A stretch of DNA of 57,019 nt from an uncultured Ectothiorhodospiraceae bacterium (GTDB lineage Bacteria; Pseudomonadota; Gammaproteobacteria; UBA9214), in NCBI GenBank assembly GCA_947258545.1, contig CAMYJI010000012.1:1-57019 (forward strand), written 5' to 3'. Made by a program: the position numbers and the translations under genes. Below the pieces are notes generated by a model that was not told the origin of the DNA, searched no databases, and saw only the letters and a program-made list of their open reading frames with translations. Shown one piece after another: positions 11,382 through 21,612 of the stretch. Position 1 is the stretch's first letter, and each line of letters starts with the position of its first letter.

Positions 11382-14306
11382 GTGTCTCAGGCTGAGTGCA
11401 TCATTCCGGTTGCCTACCGGGACGATATCCTGCAGGTGGCCGCGCAGCGCATTATAAAACGCTGCGCGTCAACACTCCCCGACCTGACGCGCTGCGTCGT
11501 CCTGCTGCCCGATCTGCAATTCGCACCGCGCCTGCGCCTGCACCTGCTGCAGGCCGCGGGCAGCGATCACCCTGCCCTGCTTGGCCCGACCATTCTCACC
11601 ACCGACGCCTGGTTGCGCGAACACCTGACACTGGACCGGGAGGTACCGGGGCACGCCCGGCGTGAACTGATGCTGGTCGAGGCCCTGCAACAGCAGCCTT
11701 CGGTCTTCGCCGGCATCGATCCCTGGCACATCGCCAGCGATATGCTCAGCCTGTTCGATGACCTGACCCTCAACAGTGTCCCCTTGCCGGAGAAGCTCGA
11801 CGACTTCACCGCCACACTGACGCAGGCCTATGGGATCAGCGGCGCCATACCGGAGCCGCTGGGCATGGAGGCGACCATCGTGCACCGCCTCTGGGAGGCA
11901 TGGCACGAACAGCTGCGTGCACAGGACCTGTGCGACCCGGGCATGGCCTATCTGCACCGCCTGACCGCAGCGGCTGAATATGAAGGCGATACAATTTTCT
12001 TTCTGGTCGGACCCGCCACTCTGTCACGTGCGGAACTCGACTGGGTAAGCAGGCTGTTGCAGGCCGACCGTGCCGAAGTCATCCTGCAGACCCCGCCGCA
12101 CGAGCAGCAACGAATTACCTGTCACCCGCTACAGAGGCTGCTCACCCACAGCGACGCAGCCGCTGTGCATCTGGCGGACCCCACGCCGGGCTCACGCTGC
12201 CTGGACACCGCCCTGCTGGTCAGCGAACACTCGCCGGGGGAACGTGCCCAGGCGTTCCGGGCCCGGGTGACGACCTCCCCGCTGGCCGGCAGCCTGGCCA
12301 TCCTACCGGCCGATTCCGCCGAGCAGGAGGCCCGGGCCATCGATATCCAGGTCCGCCAGTGGTTACTTGATGGACGCCGGTCCATCGCCGTGGTGACCGA
12401 GGACCGGCGCCTGGCGCGGCGGGTGCGCGCCTTGCTGGAGCGCGCCGGCATTCATCTCCAGGATAGCGGTGGCTGGGCGCTGTCCACGACCAGTGCCGCG
12501 GCCGCCCTGGAACGCTGGCTGGAAACCGTGGAAGAGGATTTCGCACACCAGCCGCTGCTGGACGTGCTCAAGTCGCCGTTTGTCTGCCCCCCGCAGGAAC
12601 GCGAATCCCACCTCGTCACCGTCCACCGCCTGGAACAGGACATCATCCTGCACGAACAAATTGCCCGCGGGCTGGAACGCTACCGACAGCACCTGGAGTT
12701 CCGCAGCCGGCGGCTCGGCAGCGCATGGACTGAGCAGTCGGCGGGGGCCATCCGCATCCTGCTGAACCGGCTTGACCAGGCCGCAGATCCGCTGCGGGCA
12801 TTCATCGCTGGGACCAGTGCCTCACCGGCACGCCTGCTCGAATGTCTGCGCAGCAGCCTGGAGACACTCGGTCTGTGGACGGCCTTTAGCGACGACCCGG
12901 CGGGCCGGCGGATACTCGATGAGTGGGACCTGCTGCACCAGGCCGCCAACCACTCTGCGATCACAATGGATTGGCTGACCTTCCGCGCCTGGCTGGGCGC
13001 GGCCCTGGAACGCCATGATTTCCACCCGGCGTCCGGCGCCAGCCCGGTGTTGCTGCTGACCGTGGAACAGGCTCAGCTGGGCCGCTTCGACGGCCTGGTA
13101 CTGGGGGCCTGTGACCGTGAGCATCTGCCGGGCGCAAACACCGGTTCGCCTTTCTTCAACGACGGGGTGCGCCAGGAACTCGGCCTGCCCGTCTGGCCCG
13201 AACGCTACCAGCAGGGGCTGCACCAGTTCCGTACCCTGCTGGAGAGCGCCCCGCAGGTCCTGTTGACCTGGTGCCGCGAGGCCGCCGGCGAGACACGCCT
13301 GCCCAGCCCCTGGCTGGAGGCACTGCAGACCTTTCACCGGCTCGCCTATGACGATGCGCTGCTGGCCCGGGAACTGCAGACCCTGGTGGCCAATCCGGCG
13401 GCGCAGGTTCGCGGTGACAACCCGCTGCCGCTGCCCATACCGGCCGGTCACCCCGCCCCGGTGCTCGATGCCCCCTTGCAACCACAGCGCCTTTCCGCCG
13501 CCAGCCACCAGCGCCTGATCGACTGCCCCTACCGGTTCTATGCGGCCGATGCCCTGCGCCTGAAACCACGCGAGACCATCAGCGAGGCGCTGGAGAAATC
13601 CGATTACGGTGAACGCATCCACCGCTGCCTGGAGGCCTTCCATGGCGGGCACAAGCAGTTCCCGGGCCCGTTCAGCAAAACCCTGACTGAAACGAATCGC
13701 GGTGCGGCCATTGCCTTCCTGCGCGAGGTGTCCACGGCCGTGTTCGCGGCTGACCTCGAGGACAATTTCGAACACCGCGCCTGGCTGAAACGCTGGGATG
13801 ACCTGATCCCGGACTACATCGACTGGCAGATCAGGCAGCAGCCGCACTGGTCGGTGCAGCACGTCGAACAACAGGCCGAGACCCGCCTTGCCGCGGAGGT
13901 CCAGCTGCACGGGCGCCTCGACCGCATTGACGCGGGACCCGCCGGGATCGCTATCATCGATTACAAGACCGGTGCCGTCCCGAAACGGGACAGTGTCGAG
14001 TCGGGCGAGGCCGTGCAGCTGCCGTCCTATGCCCTGCTCACCGAAACCTTGCCGGTACGGGTAGAGTACCTGCAGCTCGACCGGAAGGTGAGTGACACGG
14101 TGTCACTGCAGGGGACGGCACTCGACGAACTGGCCGCGGCGGTACGCGAACGCCTGGTGGCGGTGCTGGCCGCTATCCGCGCGGGCACCCCGTTGCCGGC
14201 CTGGGGTGATGCCGATGTCTGCAAGCACTGCGAGATGGATGGCCTGTGCCGGCAGCAGGCCTGGCTGGATGAGGCCGGCGACGATGCCGGCGGCGCACCG
14301 GGATGA
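11382..14306 (+). CDS. AddB-like nuclease with iron-sulfur staple
   Basis: This 974-residue protein has an inactivated helicase-like body and a C-terminal PD-(D/E)XK nuclease. The nuclease core is AIIDYKTGAV near residue 860. A cysteine in DCPYRFYAADALRL (about 717) and the cluster C947-x2-C950-x5-C956 match the four-cysteine [4Fe-4S] staple of AddB. Walker A is not seen, as expected for AddB. It overlaps the next gene by ATGA, so the two subunits are coupled. Together they should process double-strand breaks for RecA loading, replacing RecBCD. The subunit class (AddB) is a family-level judgement. Confidence 0.85.
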   Translation: MSQAECIIPVAYRDDILQVAAQRIIKRCASTLPDLTRCVVLLPDLQFAPRLRLHLLQAAGSDHPALLGPTILTTDAWLREHLTLDREVPGHARRELMLVEALQQQPSVFAGIDPWHIASDMLSLFDDLTLNSVPLPEKLDDFTATLTQAYGISGAIPEPLGMEATIVHRLWEAWHEQLRAQDLCDPGMAYLHRLTAAAEYEGDTIFFLVGPATLSRAELDWVSRLLQADRAEVILQTPPHEQQRITCHPLQRLLTHSDAAAVHLADPTPGSRCLDTALLVSEHSPGERAQAFRARVTTSPLAGSLAILPADSAEQEARAIDIQVRQWLLDGRRSIAVVTEDRRLARRVRALLERAGIHLQDSGGWALSTTSAAAALERWLETVEEDFAHQPLLDVLKSPFVCPPQERESHLVTVHRLEQDIILHEQIARGLERYRQHLEFRSRRLGSAWTEQSAGAIRILLNRLDQAADPLRAFIAGTSASPARLLECLRSSLETLGLWTAFSDDPAGRRILDEWDLLHQAANHSAITMDWLTFRAWLGAALERHDFHPASGASPVLLLTVEQAQLGRFDGLVLGACDREHLPGANTGSPFFNDGVRQELGLPVWPERYQQGLHQFRTLLESAPQVLLTWCREAAGETRLPSPWLEALQTFHRLAYDDALLARELQTLVANPAAQVRGDNPLPLPIPAGHPAPVLDAPLQPQRLSAASHQRLIDCPYRFYAADALRLKPRETISEALEKSDYGERIHRCLEAFHGGHKQFPGPFSKTLTETNRGAAIAFLREVSTAVFAADLEDNFEHRAWLKRWDDLIPDYIDWQIRQQPHWSVQHVEQQAETRLAAEVQLHGRLDRIDAGPAGIAIIDYKTGAVPKRDSVESGEAVQLPSYALLTETLPVRVEYLQLDRKVSDTVSLQGTALDELAAAVRERLVAVLAAIRAGTPLPAWGDADVCKHCEMDGLCRQQAWLDEAGDDAGGAPG

Positions 14307-17300
14307 ACAGCACGCGTCCGGCTGATCCGCTGCTCGCTGCCGGCCCGGCACACAATGCCACGGTGCACGCCTCGGCCGGCACCGGCAAGACCTGGCTGCT
14401 GGTCACGCGCATTATCCGGCTGCTGCTGGACGGGGCCCGTCCGGACAGCATCATGGCGATCACCTTCACGCGCAAGGCCGCCGCCGAAATGCAGGAACGC
14501 CTGACCGAGCGCCTCCGCGATATGATGCGTGCCGACGCAGCCGGGCTCGATGCCTTGCTGAAACAGTGCGGGATCGACCCGGACCCGGATACCCGTCAGC
14601 AGGCGTGCCGCCTGTATGAACAGTACCTGTTCAATCCCTACCCGCTGCGCACCACCACCTTCCATGCCTTTTGCCAGGAACTGCTGCAACGCTTCCCCCT
14701 GGAGGCCGGCATAGCCCCCGGTTTCGAACTCATCGAGTCCACCGCCATGCTGGAGCAGGAGGCCTGGGATGCCCTGTTCATGCAAGCCACGCGGCAACCG
14801 GACTCACCCCTCGCCCGGTCACTCGAGCAACTCATCGGATTGTGCGGCGGGCTGTCCAATACGCGCAGTGCGCTGCTGTCATTCCTCACCCACCGCAGTG
14901 ACTGGTGGGCCTATACCAAGGGCCAGGACGACGGGACCGCTTATGCAGCGCAACAACTGACCCGCCTGTTCGGGGTGTCGCCTGCAGATGACCCGCTGGC
15001 GGACTTTCCAAATGACATCCAGCGCGCGCAGTTACAGGTGTTTGCAGAACTCCTGGGGCGTAACACCGCGACCGACAGGAAGAGTCAGGCACTGCTGAAC
15101 AACGCCCTGGAGTCACCGCTGACGACGGCCGAGCGCTTCGCCATCATCAAGGACATCTTCCTGACGAAGCAACAGCAACCCCGCAAGCGAAAGGCCTCCC
15201 CTACCCAGCGCAAACGCCTCGGGGAGGCGGATGAACTGCGTCTGCTGGAACTGCATGAGCAGTTCGTCACCGAGCTGCACCTGCGCCTGGACACGCTGGC
15301 ACGGATAAACAGCGTGCGCACCACCAGCGCCTGGTACACGGCCGGAGTGCGGCTGCTGGTGCATTTCCAGCGCATCAAGCAGGAACAGCGCCTGCTGGAT
15401 TTCTCCGATCTTGAATGGCAGGCCTGCGAACTCCTCAACCGCAGCGCACATGCCAACTGGATCCAGTACAAGCTCGACAAGCGCATCGACCACCTGCTGG
15501 TCGACGAATTTCAGGACACCAACCCGACCCAGTGGCGCCTGCTGCTTCCGCTGCTCGAGGAACTGGCGGCCGGTGAGGCTGACCGGGCGCGCACGGTGTT
15601 CCTGGTCGGCGACGAGAAACAGTCCATCTACCGGTTTCGGCGCGCCAACCCGGCCCTGCTGGCGACCGCCTCGGACTGGCTTGCCGGCCGGTTGCAGGCC
15701 GGGCGTTACCCGCTGGACAAGTCGCGGCGTTCGGCCCGGGCGATCATCGACTGTGTCAACCACGTGTTTGGCGGCGGGCCGCTCAATGAGCGCATCAGCC
15801 GCTACACCACCCATGCGACCTGGCTTGAAGACCTGTACGGCCGTGTTGAGGTGCTGCCGCTGGCTGACGCCGGGACGGAGGCCCCTGCAGCACCGGCGAC
15901 CGGGACCGGCCTGCGCAATCCCCTGCTGCAGCCGCGCCTGGGGGCAGAGAACCTGCGCCACTACCGTGAAGGTGAAGCCATTGCCACACAAATCCGCAGG
16001 CTGATAGACGACCGGACCCTGATTGGCGAAGAGGAAACTGCGCGCGCGCTGGATTATGGCGACATCATGATCCTGGTGCGTCAACGCACCCATGTCACGG
16101 CCTACGAACGCGCCCTGCGGGATGCCGGCATCCCCTACCTGGGTGCCGGCCGGGGCACCCTGCTGCAAAATATCGAGATCCGCGATCTCGAGGCCCTGCT
16201 GAATATTCTGATTTCACCCTATGACAACCTGGCCCTGGCCCAGGTGTTGCGCTGTCCGGTGTTCGGGGTAACGGACAACGACCTGATGCGGCTCGCCGCG
16301 ATGGACGGCGGCGCCTGGTATGAACGCCTTGCGCAGGTCACTGCCGATCACAGCCCGGGGCTTGCCGCGGCCCACCGACTTCTGCAAGGCTGGCGCGAAC
16401 TCGCCGGACAGGTCCCCGTTCATGACCTGCTGGACCGCATCTACCACGAGGGCGAGGTGATGCCGCGTTATGCATCCGCCTTCCCGCCCGCCCTGCGGCC
16501 ACGGGTGCACGCCAACCTGACGCGGTTCATCGAGCTGGCGCTCGAGGTCGACAGCGGCCGTTACCCGAGCCTGTCGCGCTTCCTCTACCAACTTGAGCGT
16601 CTGCGCCACCACGAACAGGACCAGCCCGACGAGGGCGCACAGGAACAGGCAGACAACAAGCGTGTACGGCTGATGACCATCCATGCCGCGAAGGGACTGG
16701 AGTCATCGGTGGTGTTCCTGGCGGATGCGACTGCCGGACACAACCCGCGCAATGCCTACGAGACCCTGATCGACTGGCCGGCCCCGGCGGATCGGCCCCG
16801 CCACTTCCTCCTGTGCGGCAGAAAAACAGACCAGGACAGCCTCACCGCCCGCTTGCTCGAGCAACAGCTCGCAGAGGACCTGCGCGAAGACGCCAACCTC
16901 CTGTATGTGGCACTGACCCGGGCACGTCAGTTCCTGTTCATCACCGGCAGCGACTCAGCGAAGAACCCGGACGCGAGCTGGTATGAGCTGATCCGCAGTG
17001 CCCTGCTCGCCGTCGACAGTCGGCCCGACGCCGCGATCCCGCTGCTGGAATCGGGCAGACCGCCGGCCGCGGCGGCGGCATGCACCGTGCCAACCGGCAC
17101 AGGCCCGGTCGATCCACGCCTGGCCGAACAAATCGCGGCACCCGCGCCCTTCCGCCTGATCGCACCCAGCCGCCTGGTCACGGCCGAAGCCGATATCCCG
17201 GGCGGTTTCGACGGGCGCAAGCGCGGCAGTGCCATACACCTGATGCTGGACAGCTTGTCACGGCCGCATGGCGGCACACCCGCACAAGGTCTCACCGGAC

Positions 17301-17716
17301 TCGCCAGCACACTGGAGCGGGAAGCGGATGATCCGGAACTGCTGGCTTGGTGGCAGGAGGCACAGGACGTCTTTGCTGACCCGCGCTTCGCCCACCTGTT
17401 TGACCCGTCCCGCTATCAGTGGGCCTGGAACGAGGTTCCGATTCAATACCTGCTGGACAAACACCTGGTGTACGGCATCATCGATCGCCTGGTGGTCAGT
17501 GGCGACAACGTCCTGATCATCGACTACAAGACACACCGGTCGGCCAGCGCCGACACCGTTGCGGCACTCGCCGCGGACTACCGTGAACAGATGCGCCTGT
17601 ATGCACAGGGGATAACTGCCGTCTGGCCCGGACACCGGGTAAGTCCCTGTCTGCTGTTTACCGCCAGCAAGGCCCTCGTCGATATGGCATCGCCACAGAC
17701 ACCACAGCAGCGTTGA
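14303..17716 (+). CDS. addA: AddA-like UvrD/Rep helicase-nuclease
   Basis: A 1137-residue superfamily 1 helicase with Walker A G26-T-G-K-T30. The Walker B/II motif VDEFQDTNPTQW is near residue 400, followed by GDEKQSIYRFRRA. Motif V (TIHAAKGLESSVVFL) is near 792 and motif VI (LLYVALTRARQ) follows. The C-terminus is a RecB-type nuclease with LIIDYKTHRSA near residue 1071. It is the catalytic partner of the preceding AddB-like gene. Helicase plus nuclease on this chain and a second nuclease on the partner is the AddAB arrangement. RecC and RecD are not in the window. Confidence 0.9.
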   Translation: MNSTRPADPLLAAGPAHNATVHASAGTGKTWLLVTRIIRLLLDGARPDSIMAITFTRKAAAEMQERLTERLRDMMRADAAGLDALLKQCGIDPDPDTRQQACRLYEQYLFNPYPLRTTTFHAFCQELLQRFPLEAGIAPGFELIESTAMLEQEAWDALFMQATRQPDSPLARSLEQLIGLCGGLSNTRSALLSFLTHRSDWWAYTKGQDDGTAYAAQQLTRLFGVSPADDPLADFPNDIQRAQLQVFAELLGRNTATDRKSQALLNNALESPLTTAERFAIIKDIFLTKQQQPRKRKASPTQRKRLGEADELRLLELHEQFVTELHLRLDTLARINSVRTTSAWYTAGVRLLVHFQRIKQEQRLLDFSDLEWQACELLNRSAHANWIQYKLDKRIDHLLVDEFQDTNPTQWRLLLPLLEELAAGEADRARTVFLVGDEKQSIYRFRRANPALLATASDWLAGRLQAGRYPLDKSRRSARAIIDCVNHVFGGGPLNERISRYTTHATWLEDLYGRVEVLPLADAGTEAPAAPATGTGLRNPLLQPRLGAENLRHYREGEAIATQIRRLIDDRTLIGEEETARALDYGDIMILVRQRTHVTAYERALRDAGIPYLGAGRGTLLQNIEIRDLEALLNILISPYDNLALAQVLRCPVFGVTDNDLMRLAAMDGGAWYERLAQVTADHSPGLAAAHRLLQGWRELAGQVPVHDLLDRIYHEGEVMPRYASAFPPALRPRVHANLTRFIELALEVDSGRYPSLSRFLYQLERLRHHEQDQPDEGAQEQADNKRVRLMTIHAAKGLESSVVFLADATAGHNPRNAYETLIDWPAPADRPRHFLLCGRKTDQDSLTARLLEQQLAEDLREDANLLYVALTRARQFLFITGSDSAKNPDASWYELIRSALLAVDSRPDAAIPLLESGRPPAAAAACTVPTGTGPVDPRLAEQIAAPAPFRLIAPSRLVTAEADIPGGFDGRKRGSAIHLMLDSLSRPHGGTPAQGLTGLASTLEREADDPELLAWWQEAQDVFADPRFAHLFDPSRYQWAWNEVPIQYLLDKHLVYGIIDRLVVSGDNVLIIDYKTHRSASADTVAALAADYREQMRLYAQGITAVWPGHRVSPCLLFTASKALVDMASPQTPQQR

Positions 17717-17795
17717 CCGGCCTTACCGCGGCCGTGGTGGCAAACCCGGCGGTGTCCTGCGCCTGCCAGTACCTTGCCCGGCCGGCACCGGGCCC

Positions 17796-17806
17796 TGTGC
17801 TAAAAT
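17796..17806 (+). promoter_or_regulatory. Extended -10 promoter for the thioredoxin-TPR gene
   Basis: TGTGCTAAAAT, 36 bp before the ATG at 17842, fits an extended -10. A TTGCCC lies upstream but at 21 bp, too far to count. The transcript leader would be about 30 nt with no clear ribosome-binding site. Confidence 0.4.
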
Positions 17807-17841
17807 GGCGCCTGTTTGTTTACCCTAATCCCGTAGCCCTA

Positions 17842-18705
17842 ATGTCTGAATCAACCCATATCAGCAACGTCACCCAGGCCACGTTTGCCGCCGACGTCAT
17901 CAACGCCTCGCACCAGGTACCGGTGCTGGTGGATTACTGGGCCGAGTGGTGCGGTCCCTGCCAGATGCAGATGCCGGTCCTCGGCAAACTGGTCGAGGAG
18001 CATACCGGCAACTTCCGGCTGGCCAAGGTCAACACCGATGAGGAACGCGAACTGGCGCGCGATCATGGTATCCGCAGCCTGCCAACCATGCGCCTCTACA
18101 AGAACGGTGAGGTCGTCGAGGAGATCCTCGGTGCCCAGACCGAGTCGACTTTGCGGGTCATTATCGAACGCCACCTGTTACGGCCTTCGGACACCGTGCG
18201 CCTGGCCGCGCGCGAGGCGCACCAGCAGGGCCGCACCGAGGAGGCCCTTGCCAAACTGCAGGAGGCGCTGACAAACGATCCGGAAAACCACCGCATCCGC
18301 CTGGACTGCGCCGAAATGCACCTGTTGCTGGGGCAGCTGGATGAAACCGAATCGATACTGGCAACCCTGCCACGCGAGATGCGCGAAGAGGCGGACGCCG
18401 TCCGGCTCAATGCCTTGCTCGGGTTTGCCCGCCAGGCTCAGGACGCACCGTCCGTGGACAAACTCGAACAGACTCTGAAGCAAGAGCCAGCCAGTTCAGG
18501 GGCGCGCTACCAGCTGGCCGCACAGTACGTGATGTCGGGCCAGCCGGAAGCGGCGATGAAGGAACTCCTTTTCATCATCCAGCACGACCGGCAGTACGGC
18601 GACGATGCCGGCCGCAAGGGTCTGCTTGCGGTGTTTGACCTGCTGGGTAATGAAGGAGAACTGGTGAGCAGCTTCCGCCGCAAGCTGTTCAACGCCATGC
18701 ACTAG
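17842..18705 (+). CDS. cnoX: Thioredoxin-TPR protein (CnoX/YbbN family)
   Basis: The 287-residue protein has an N-terminal thioredoxin fold (about 1-110) with WAEWCGPC at 33-40 and the cis-proline loop RSLPTM. TPR-type helices fill 115-287. The family (CnoX chaperedoxin) protects proteins from aggregation and thiol oxidation and hands clients to GroEL or DnaK. E. coli YbbN has a degenerate SxxC site; here both cysteines are present, so redox activity is likely. The upstream extension to 17713 is rejected because homology starts at MSESTHIS. The stop TAG is the first triplet of an inverted-repeat element. Confidence 0.9.
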   Translation: MSESTHISNVTQATFAADVINASHQVPVLVDYWAEWCGPCQMQMPVLGKLVEEHTGNFRLAKVNTDEERELARDHGIRSLPTMRLYKNGEVVEEILGAQTESTLRVIIERHLLRPSDTVRLAAREAHQQGRTEEALAKLQEALTNDPENHRIRLDCAEMHLLLGQLDETESILATLPREMREEADAVRLNALLGFARQAQDAPSVDKLEQTLKQEPASSGARYQLAAQYVMSGQPEAAMKELLFIIQHDRQYGDDAGRKGLLAVFDLLGNEGELVSSFRRKLFNAMH

Positions 18706-19042
18706 CCGGATTTCTCACCGACACTCGAACACCCTGTTCATCGTCGTGGGAGCGCCTTGGTTATGCCCGGTGCTTAATCGGGTGTTGCGCAATAGCGCCC
18801 GACCGAATCCCTGTAGGAGCGCCTCGCAGGCGCGATTCTATTGAGTGTGTATCGCGCCTGCGAGGCGCTCCTACAGTTTCCATGTAAATCATCAGGTAGC
18901 CCTGTAGACAAAGCTTCCGCTCCCTGCTCACGCCCCTTACCAACGATGTGCAAGGATGCACGAGCCTCGCGAGAGGGCTGGAAGCCCGAAGTGACCGCCG
19001 TATGCGACCAGCTTCTGGGACCCCGGTGAGAAATGCTGGCTA
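18703..19042. mobile_element. MITE-like element with diverged TAGCCxGxATTTCTCACCG ends
   Basis: The left end (18703-18720, TAGCCGGATTTCTCACCG) and right end (19023-19042) are inverted copies of the terminal repeat seen perfectly at 33906-34031, with one missing base and one or two mismatches. The left TAG is the stop codon of the preceding gene. The 340-bp interior contains a REP doublet and no credible gene. The ends begin with TA, as in IS630/mariner-type elements. The element call rests on comparison with the cleaner copy. Confidence 0.5.
18811..18876. repeat. REP doublet (REPIN-like)
   Basis: Two perfect 26-bp inverted arms (18811-18836 and 18851-18876) surround a 14-nt loop. Each arm contains CTGTAGGAGCG and an inner palindrome GCGCCT-CGC-AGGCGC. 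This matches the GTAGGAGCG-type REP sequences widespread in pseudomonads and relatives, which are mobilised by RAYT transposases. No RAYT gene is in the window. Confidence 0.85.
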
Positions 19043-19082
19043 CCCTCGATTCACAGGAGGGAAGCAGCTGGCAGCCGGAGCG

Positions 19083-19820
19083 TCAGGAACCCGTGTCCAG
19101 TGCCTTTGCCAGCTTGGCAGCGGGGACGTAACCGGGAAGCAACTCGCCATCGTCAACGACGATGGCCGGTGTACCCCGCAATCCCATCAGGGTTCCCATA
19201 TCCATGTGTTCCTTGATGGGGTTCTCGCAATTTCGCCGCTCCATCTCCTCACCCGCCTTGGCACGGGTCAGCGCCTTCTGACGGTCGGCGTCACACAGCA
19301 CCGAGACCGACTTGTAGTAAGACGGCGTATTGACGCCACTACGCGGATACAGCATATAACGCACGGTGATGCCCTGTTCATTGTACTGGTCGATCTCGCG
19401 GTGGAGTTTACGGCAATAGGTGCAATCGATATCGGTGAACACGGTGACGGTATGACGCGACTCCTTGGCGGGGAATACGATCATCTTGTCTTCGCCGACC
19501 TGGTTGAGGGCGTCCTGACGGATCTGCTTGCGACGGTCCTCGCTGATATCGGTACGGGTCTCCAGGTCGATGAGGCTGCCCTGGAACAGGTAGCGCCCAT
19601 CGTTGGTCACATAGAACACCTGCGGACCGAGGAGCACCTCGGATATGCCATTGATCGGGGACGGGGTGATTTGATCGGGGGCCACATCGGGGAGTATTTG
19701 CCGCAGCGATTTGACGATCGCCTCATTCGTGGCGTTCTCCGCCATGACGTTGTTGAACATCACCGCTGAGAGCATCAGCAGCCCGGCATTCATCAGTCGT
19801 TTTATCATCATCACAGTCAT
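19083..19820 (-). CDS. dsbC: Periplasmic thiol:disulfide isomerase (DsbC-like)
   Basis: The 245-residue precursor starts at ATG 19820, after AGGA. A signal peptide with cleavage after about residue 26 (NNVMA/ENA) is clear. The DsbC dimerisation domain precedes a thioredoxin fold with the active site CTYC (about 131-134) and the cis-proline loop RGTPAIVVDDG. Two further cysteines (VLCDAD and RNCENP) form the structural disulfide expected in DsbC. It isomerises wrong disulfides in the periplasm. It follows xerD by 92 bp, the common xerD-dsbC order. The longer open frame into xerD is rejected. Confidence 0.92.
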   Translation of the reverse strand: MTVMMIKRLMNAGLLMLSAVMFNNVMAENATNEAIVKSLRQILPDVAPDQITPSPINGISEVLLGPQVFYVTNDGRYLFQGSLIDLETRTDISEDRRKQIRQDALNQVGEDKMIVFPAKESRHTVTVFTDIDCTYCRKLHREIDQYNEQGITVRYMLYPRSGVNTPSYYKSVSVLCDADRQKALTRAKAGEEMERRNCENPIKEHMDMGTLMGLRGTPAIVVDDGELLPGYVPAAKLAKALDTGS

Positions 19821-19912
19821 GCAATCCTGTTTATTACCTGCGGGGTTGGACAGGCCAACCGGACAGGAAGTTTCATTTAAAGGTACCGGCACATGGAAAA
19901 GCAGGGACCAAC

Positions 19913-20824
19913 TCAACCGCGGGGATGGTGCTGGGCATGTAACTCTTTCAGGCGCTCGCGTGCCACGTGAGTATATATCTGCGTGGTTGACAGGTCACTA
20001 TGACCGAGCAACATCTGCACCACGCGCAGGTCCGCACCGTGATTGAGCAGATGGGTGGCAAAGGCGTGCCTCAGGGTGTGCGGCGAGAGTTTCTTGTTAA
20101 TCCCTGATTTTATTGCATAATGTTTTAAGCGATACCAGAAGGCCTGGCGTGTCATCGCCTTGCCACGGCGGGTGATGAACAGCTGCCGGGCGCGGGCCTC
20201 GGCCGCCAGGGCGGAGCGGCCCTCACTCAGGTAACGCTGCAGCCATTCGGCGGCCTCCTCCCCCAATGGCACCAGGCGCTCCTTGTTGCCCTTGCCCATG
20301 AGGCGCACCACGCCCTGGGTGAGATTGACCTGCTCGGTGCCCACATTGACCAGCTCCGAGACCCGCAGCCCACAAGCGTAAAGAAGTTCCAGCATGGCGC
20401 GATCGCGCAGTCCCAGCGGCTCACCGGTATCCGGCGCGGCCAGCAGCGCCTCGACCTCGGTCTCGCTCAGGGAGTCTGGCAGGGGCCTGCCGATGCGGGG
20501 TGTATCGATACGGGCACTGGGATCGTCCGTCAGCCGGCCCTCCCGGATCAGGTAGCGATAAAAACGCCGCAGTGAAGACAGCAGGCGGGCCGTGGTCCTG
20601 GGCTTGACGCCGGCGGCGACGCGTTCTGCGAGGTAGTCGAGCAGGTCCTGCCGGCGGGCCGCGCAAAGGCTGCGCTGGCGGCCGGTCAACCACAGCGCAA
20701 AGCCGTTGAGGTCAGTACGGTAGGCCGCCAGGGTATTCTCACTCAGGCCGCGCTCCATCCACAGGGCGTCCAGGAAACGCTCGAGGTCCTGGCGCGAAGC
20801 GGGATCGATGCTGTCGATATCCAT
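19913..20824 (-). CDS. xerD: Tyrosine recombinase XerD
   Basis: The 303-residue recombinase resolves chromosome dimers at dif with XerC. The SAM-like core-binding domain spans about 10-95. All catalytic residues are present: R154 (CGLRVSEL), K178 (GKGNKER), H249-R252 ([12 protein letters not shown]), H275 ([10 protein letters not shown]) and Y284 (YTHV). The neighbouring dsbC supports XerD rather than XerC. xerC is not in the window. Confidence 0.96.
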   Translation of the reverse strand: MDIDSIDPASRQDLERFLDALWMERGLSENTLAAYRTDLNGFALWLTGRQRSLCAARRQDLLDYLAERVAAGVKPRTTARLLSSLRRFYRYLIREGRLTDDPSARIDTPRIGRPLPDSLSETEVEALLAAPDTGEPLGLRDRAMLELLYACGLRVSELVNVGTEQVNLTQGVVRLMGKGNKERLVPLGEEAAEWLQRYLSEGRSALAAEARARQLFITRRGKAMTRQAFWYRLKHYAIKSGINKKLSPHTLRHAFATHLLNHGADLRVVQMLLGHSDLSTTQIYTHVARERLKELHAQHHPRG

Positions 20825-20864
20825 GTGTGTCCGATCCGGGCCGCAACCCCCGTCCGTGGGCGGT

Positions 20865-21611
20865 TTATGACTTCTTGAACAGATTACCGATGCTTTCCAC
20901 GGGCAGCGGGAACACGATAGTGGAGCTCTTTTCCCCCGCGATCTCCGTCAGGGTCTGCAGATAACGTAGTTGCAATGACTGGGGTTGTGCACTCAGCTGG
21001 GCAGCCGCCTCGACCAGCTTCTCTGCCGCCTGCATTTCACCCTCCGCGTGGATAACCTTGGCGCGCCGTTCACGTTCCGCCTCGGCCTGGCGGGCGATGG
21101 CGCGCACCATGGTCTCGTCGATGTCGACGTGCTTGATTTCGACATTCGAGACCTTTATGCCCCAGGCATCGGTCTGCTGGTCGAGCATGGTCTGGATATC
21201 GGCGTTCAGCTTCTCGCGTTCCGCCAGCATGTCATCCAGCTCGTGCTGACCCAGCACCGAGCGCAATGTGGTCTGGGCCAGCTGACTGGTGGCCGCCAGG
21301 TAGTCCTCGACCTGGATAATCGACCGCTCCGGGTCGATCACCCGAAAATAGAGCACGGCGTTGACCTTGACCGACACGTTGTCACGTGAAATCACGTCCT
21401 GGCTGGGCACGTCCATCACCACGGTGCGCAGGTCGACCCGCACCATCTGCTGGATGACCGGGATGATGATGATGAGGCCGGGGCCCTTCACCTTCCAGAA
21501 CCGGCCCAGTGTAAAGACAACCCCGCGCTCGTATTCCCGGAGGATACGGAACATGTACAGCAACAGGGCAACAAAGATAATCAGCCCGACAAATACACCT
21601 GGAATAGCCAT
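20865..21611 (-). CDS. Slipin/stomatin-like SPFH membrane protein
   Basis: The 248-residue protein starts at ATG 21611, one base after the stop of the NfeD gene, so the two are co-transcribed. An N-terminal membrane segment (about 4-22) is followed by the SPFH/band 7 domain ([14 protein letters not shown]...) and a charged coiled-coil region rich in E, R and A (about 170-205). Slipins scaffold membrane microdomains, and their partner NfeD protease cleaves the slipin C-terminus in archaea. An upstream 24-residue extension is rejected because it lies in nfeD. Confidence 0.92.
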   Translation of the reverse strand: MAIPGVFVGLIIFVALLLYMFRILREYERGVVFTLGRFWKVKGPGLIIIIPVIQQMVRVDLRTVVMDVPSQDVISRDNVSVKVNAVLYFRVIDPERSIIQVEDYLAATSQLAQTTLRSVLGQHELDDMLAEREKLNADIQTMLDQQTDAWGIKVSNVEIKHVDIDETMVRAIARQAEAERERRAKVIHAEGEMQAAEKLVEAAAQLSAQPQSLQLRYLQTLTEIAGEKSSTIVFPLPVESIGNLFKKS

Positions 21612-21612
21612 G

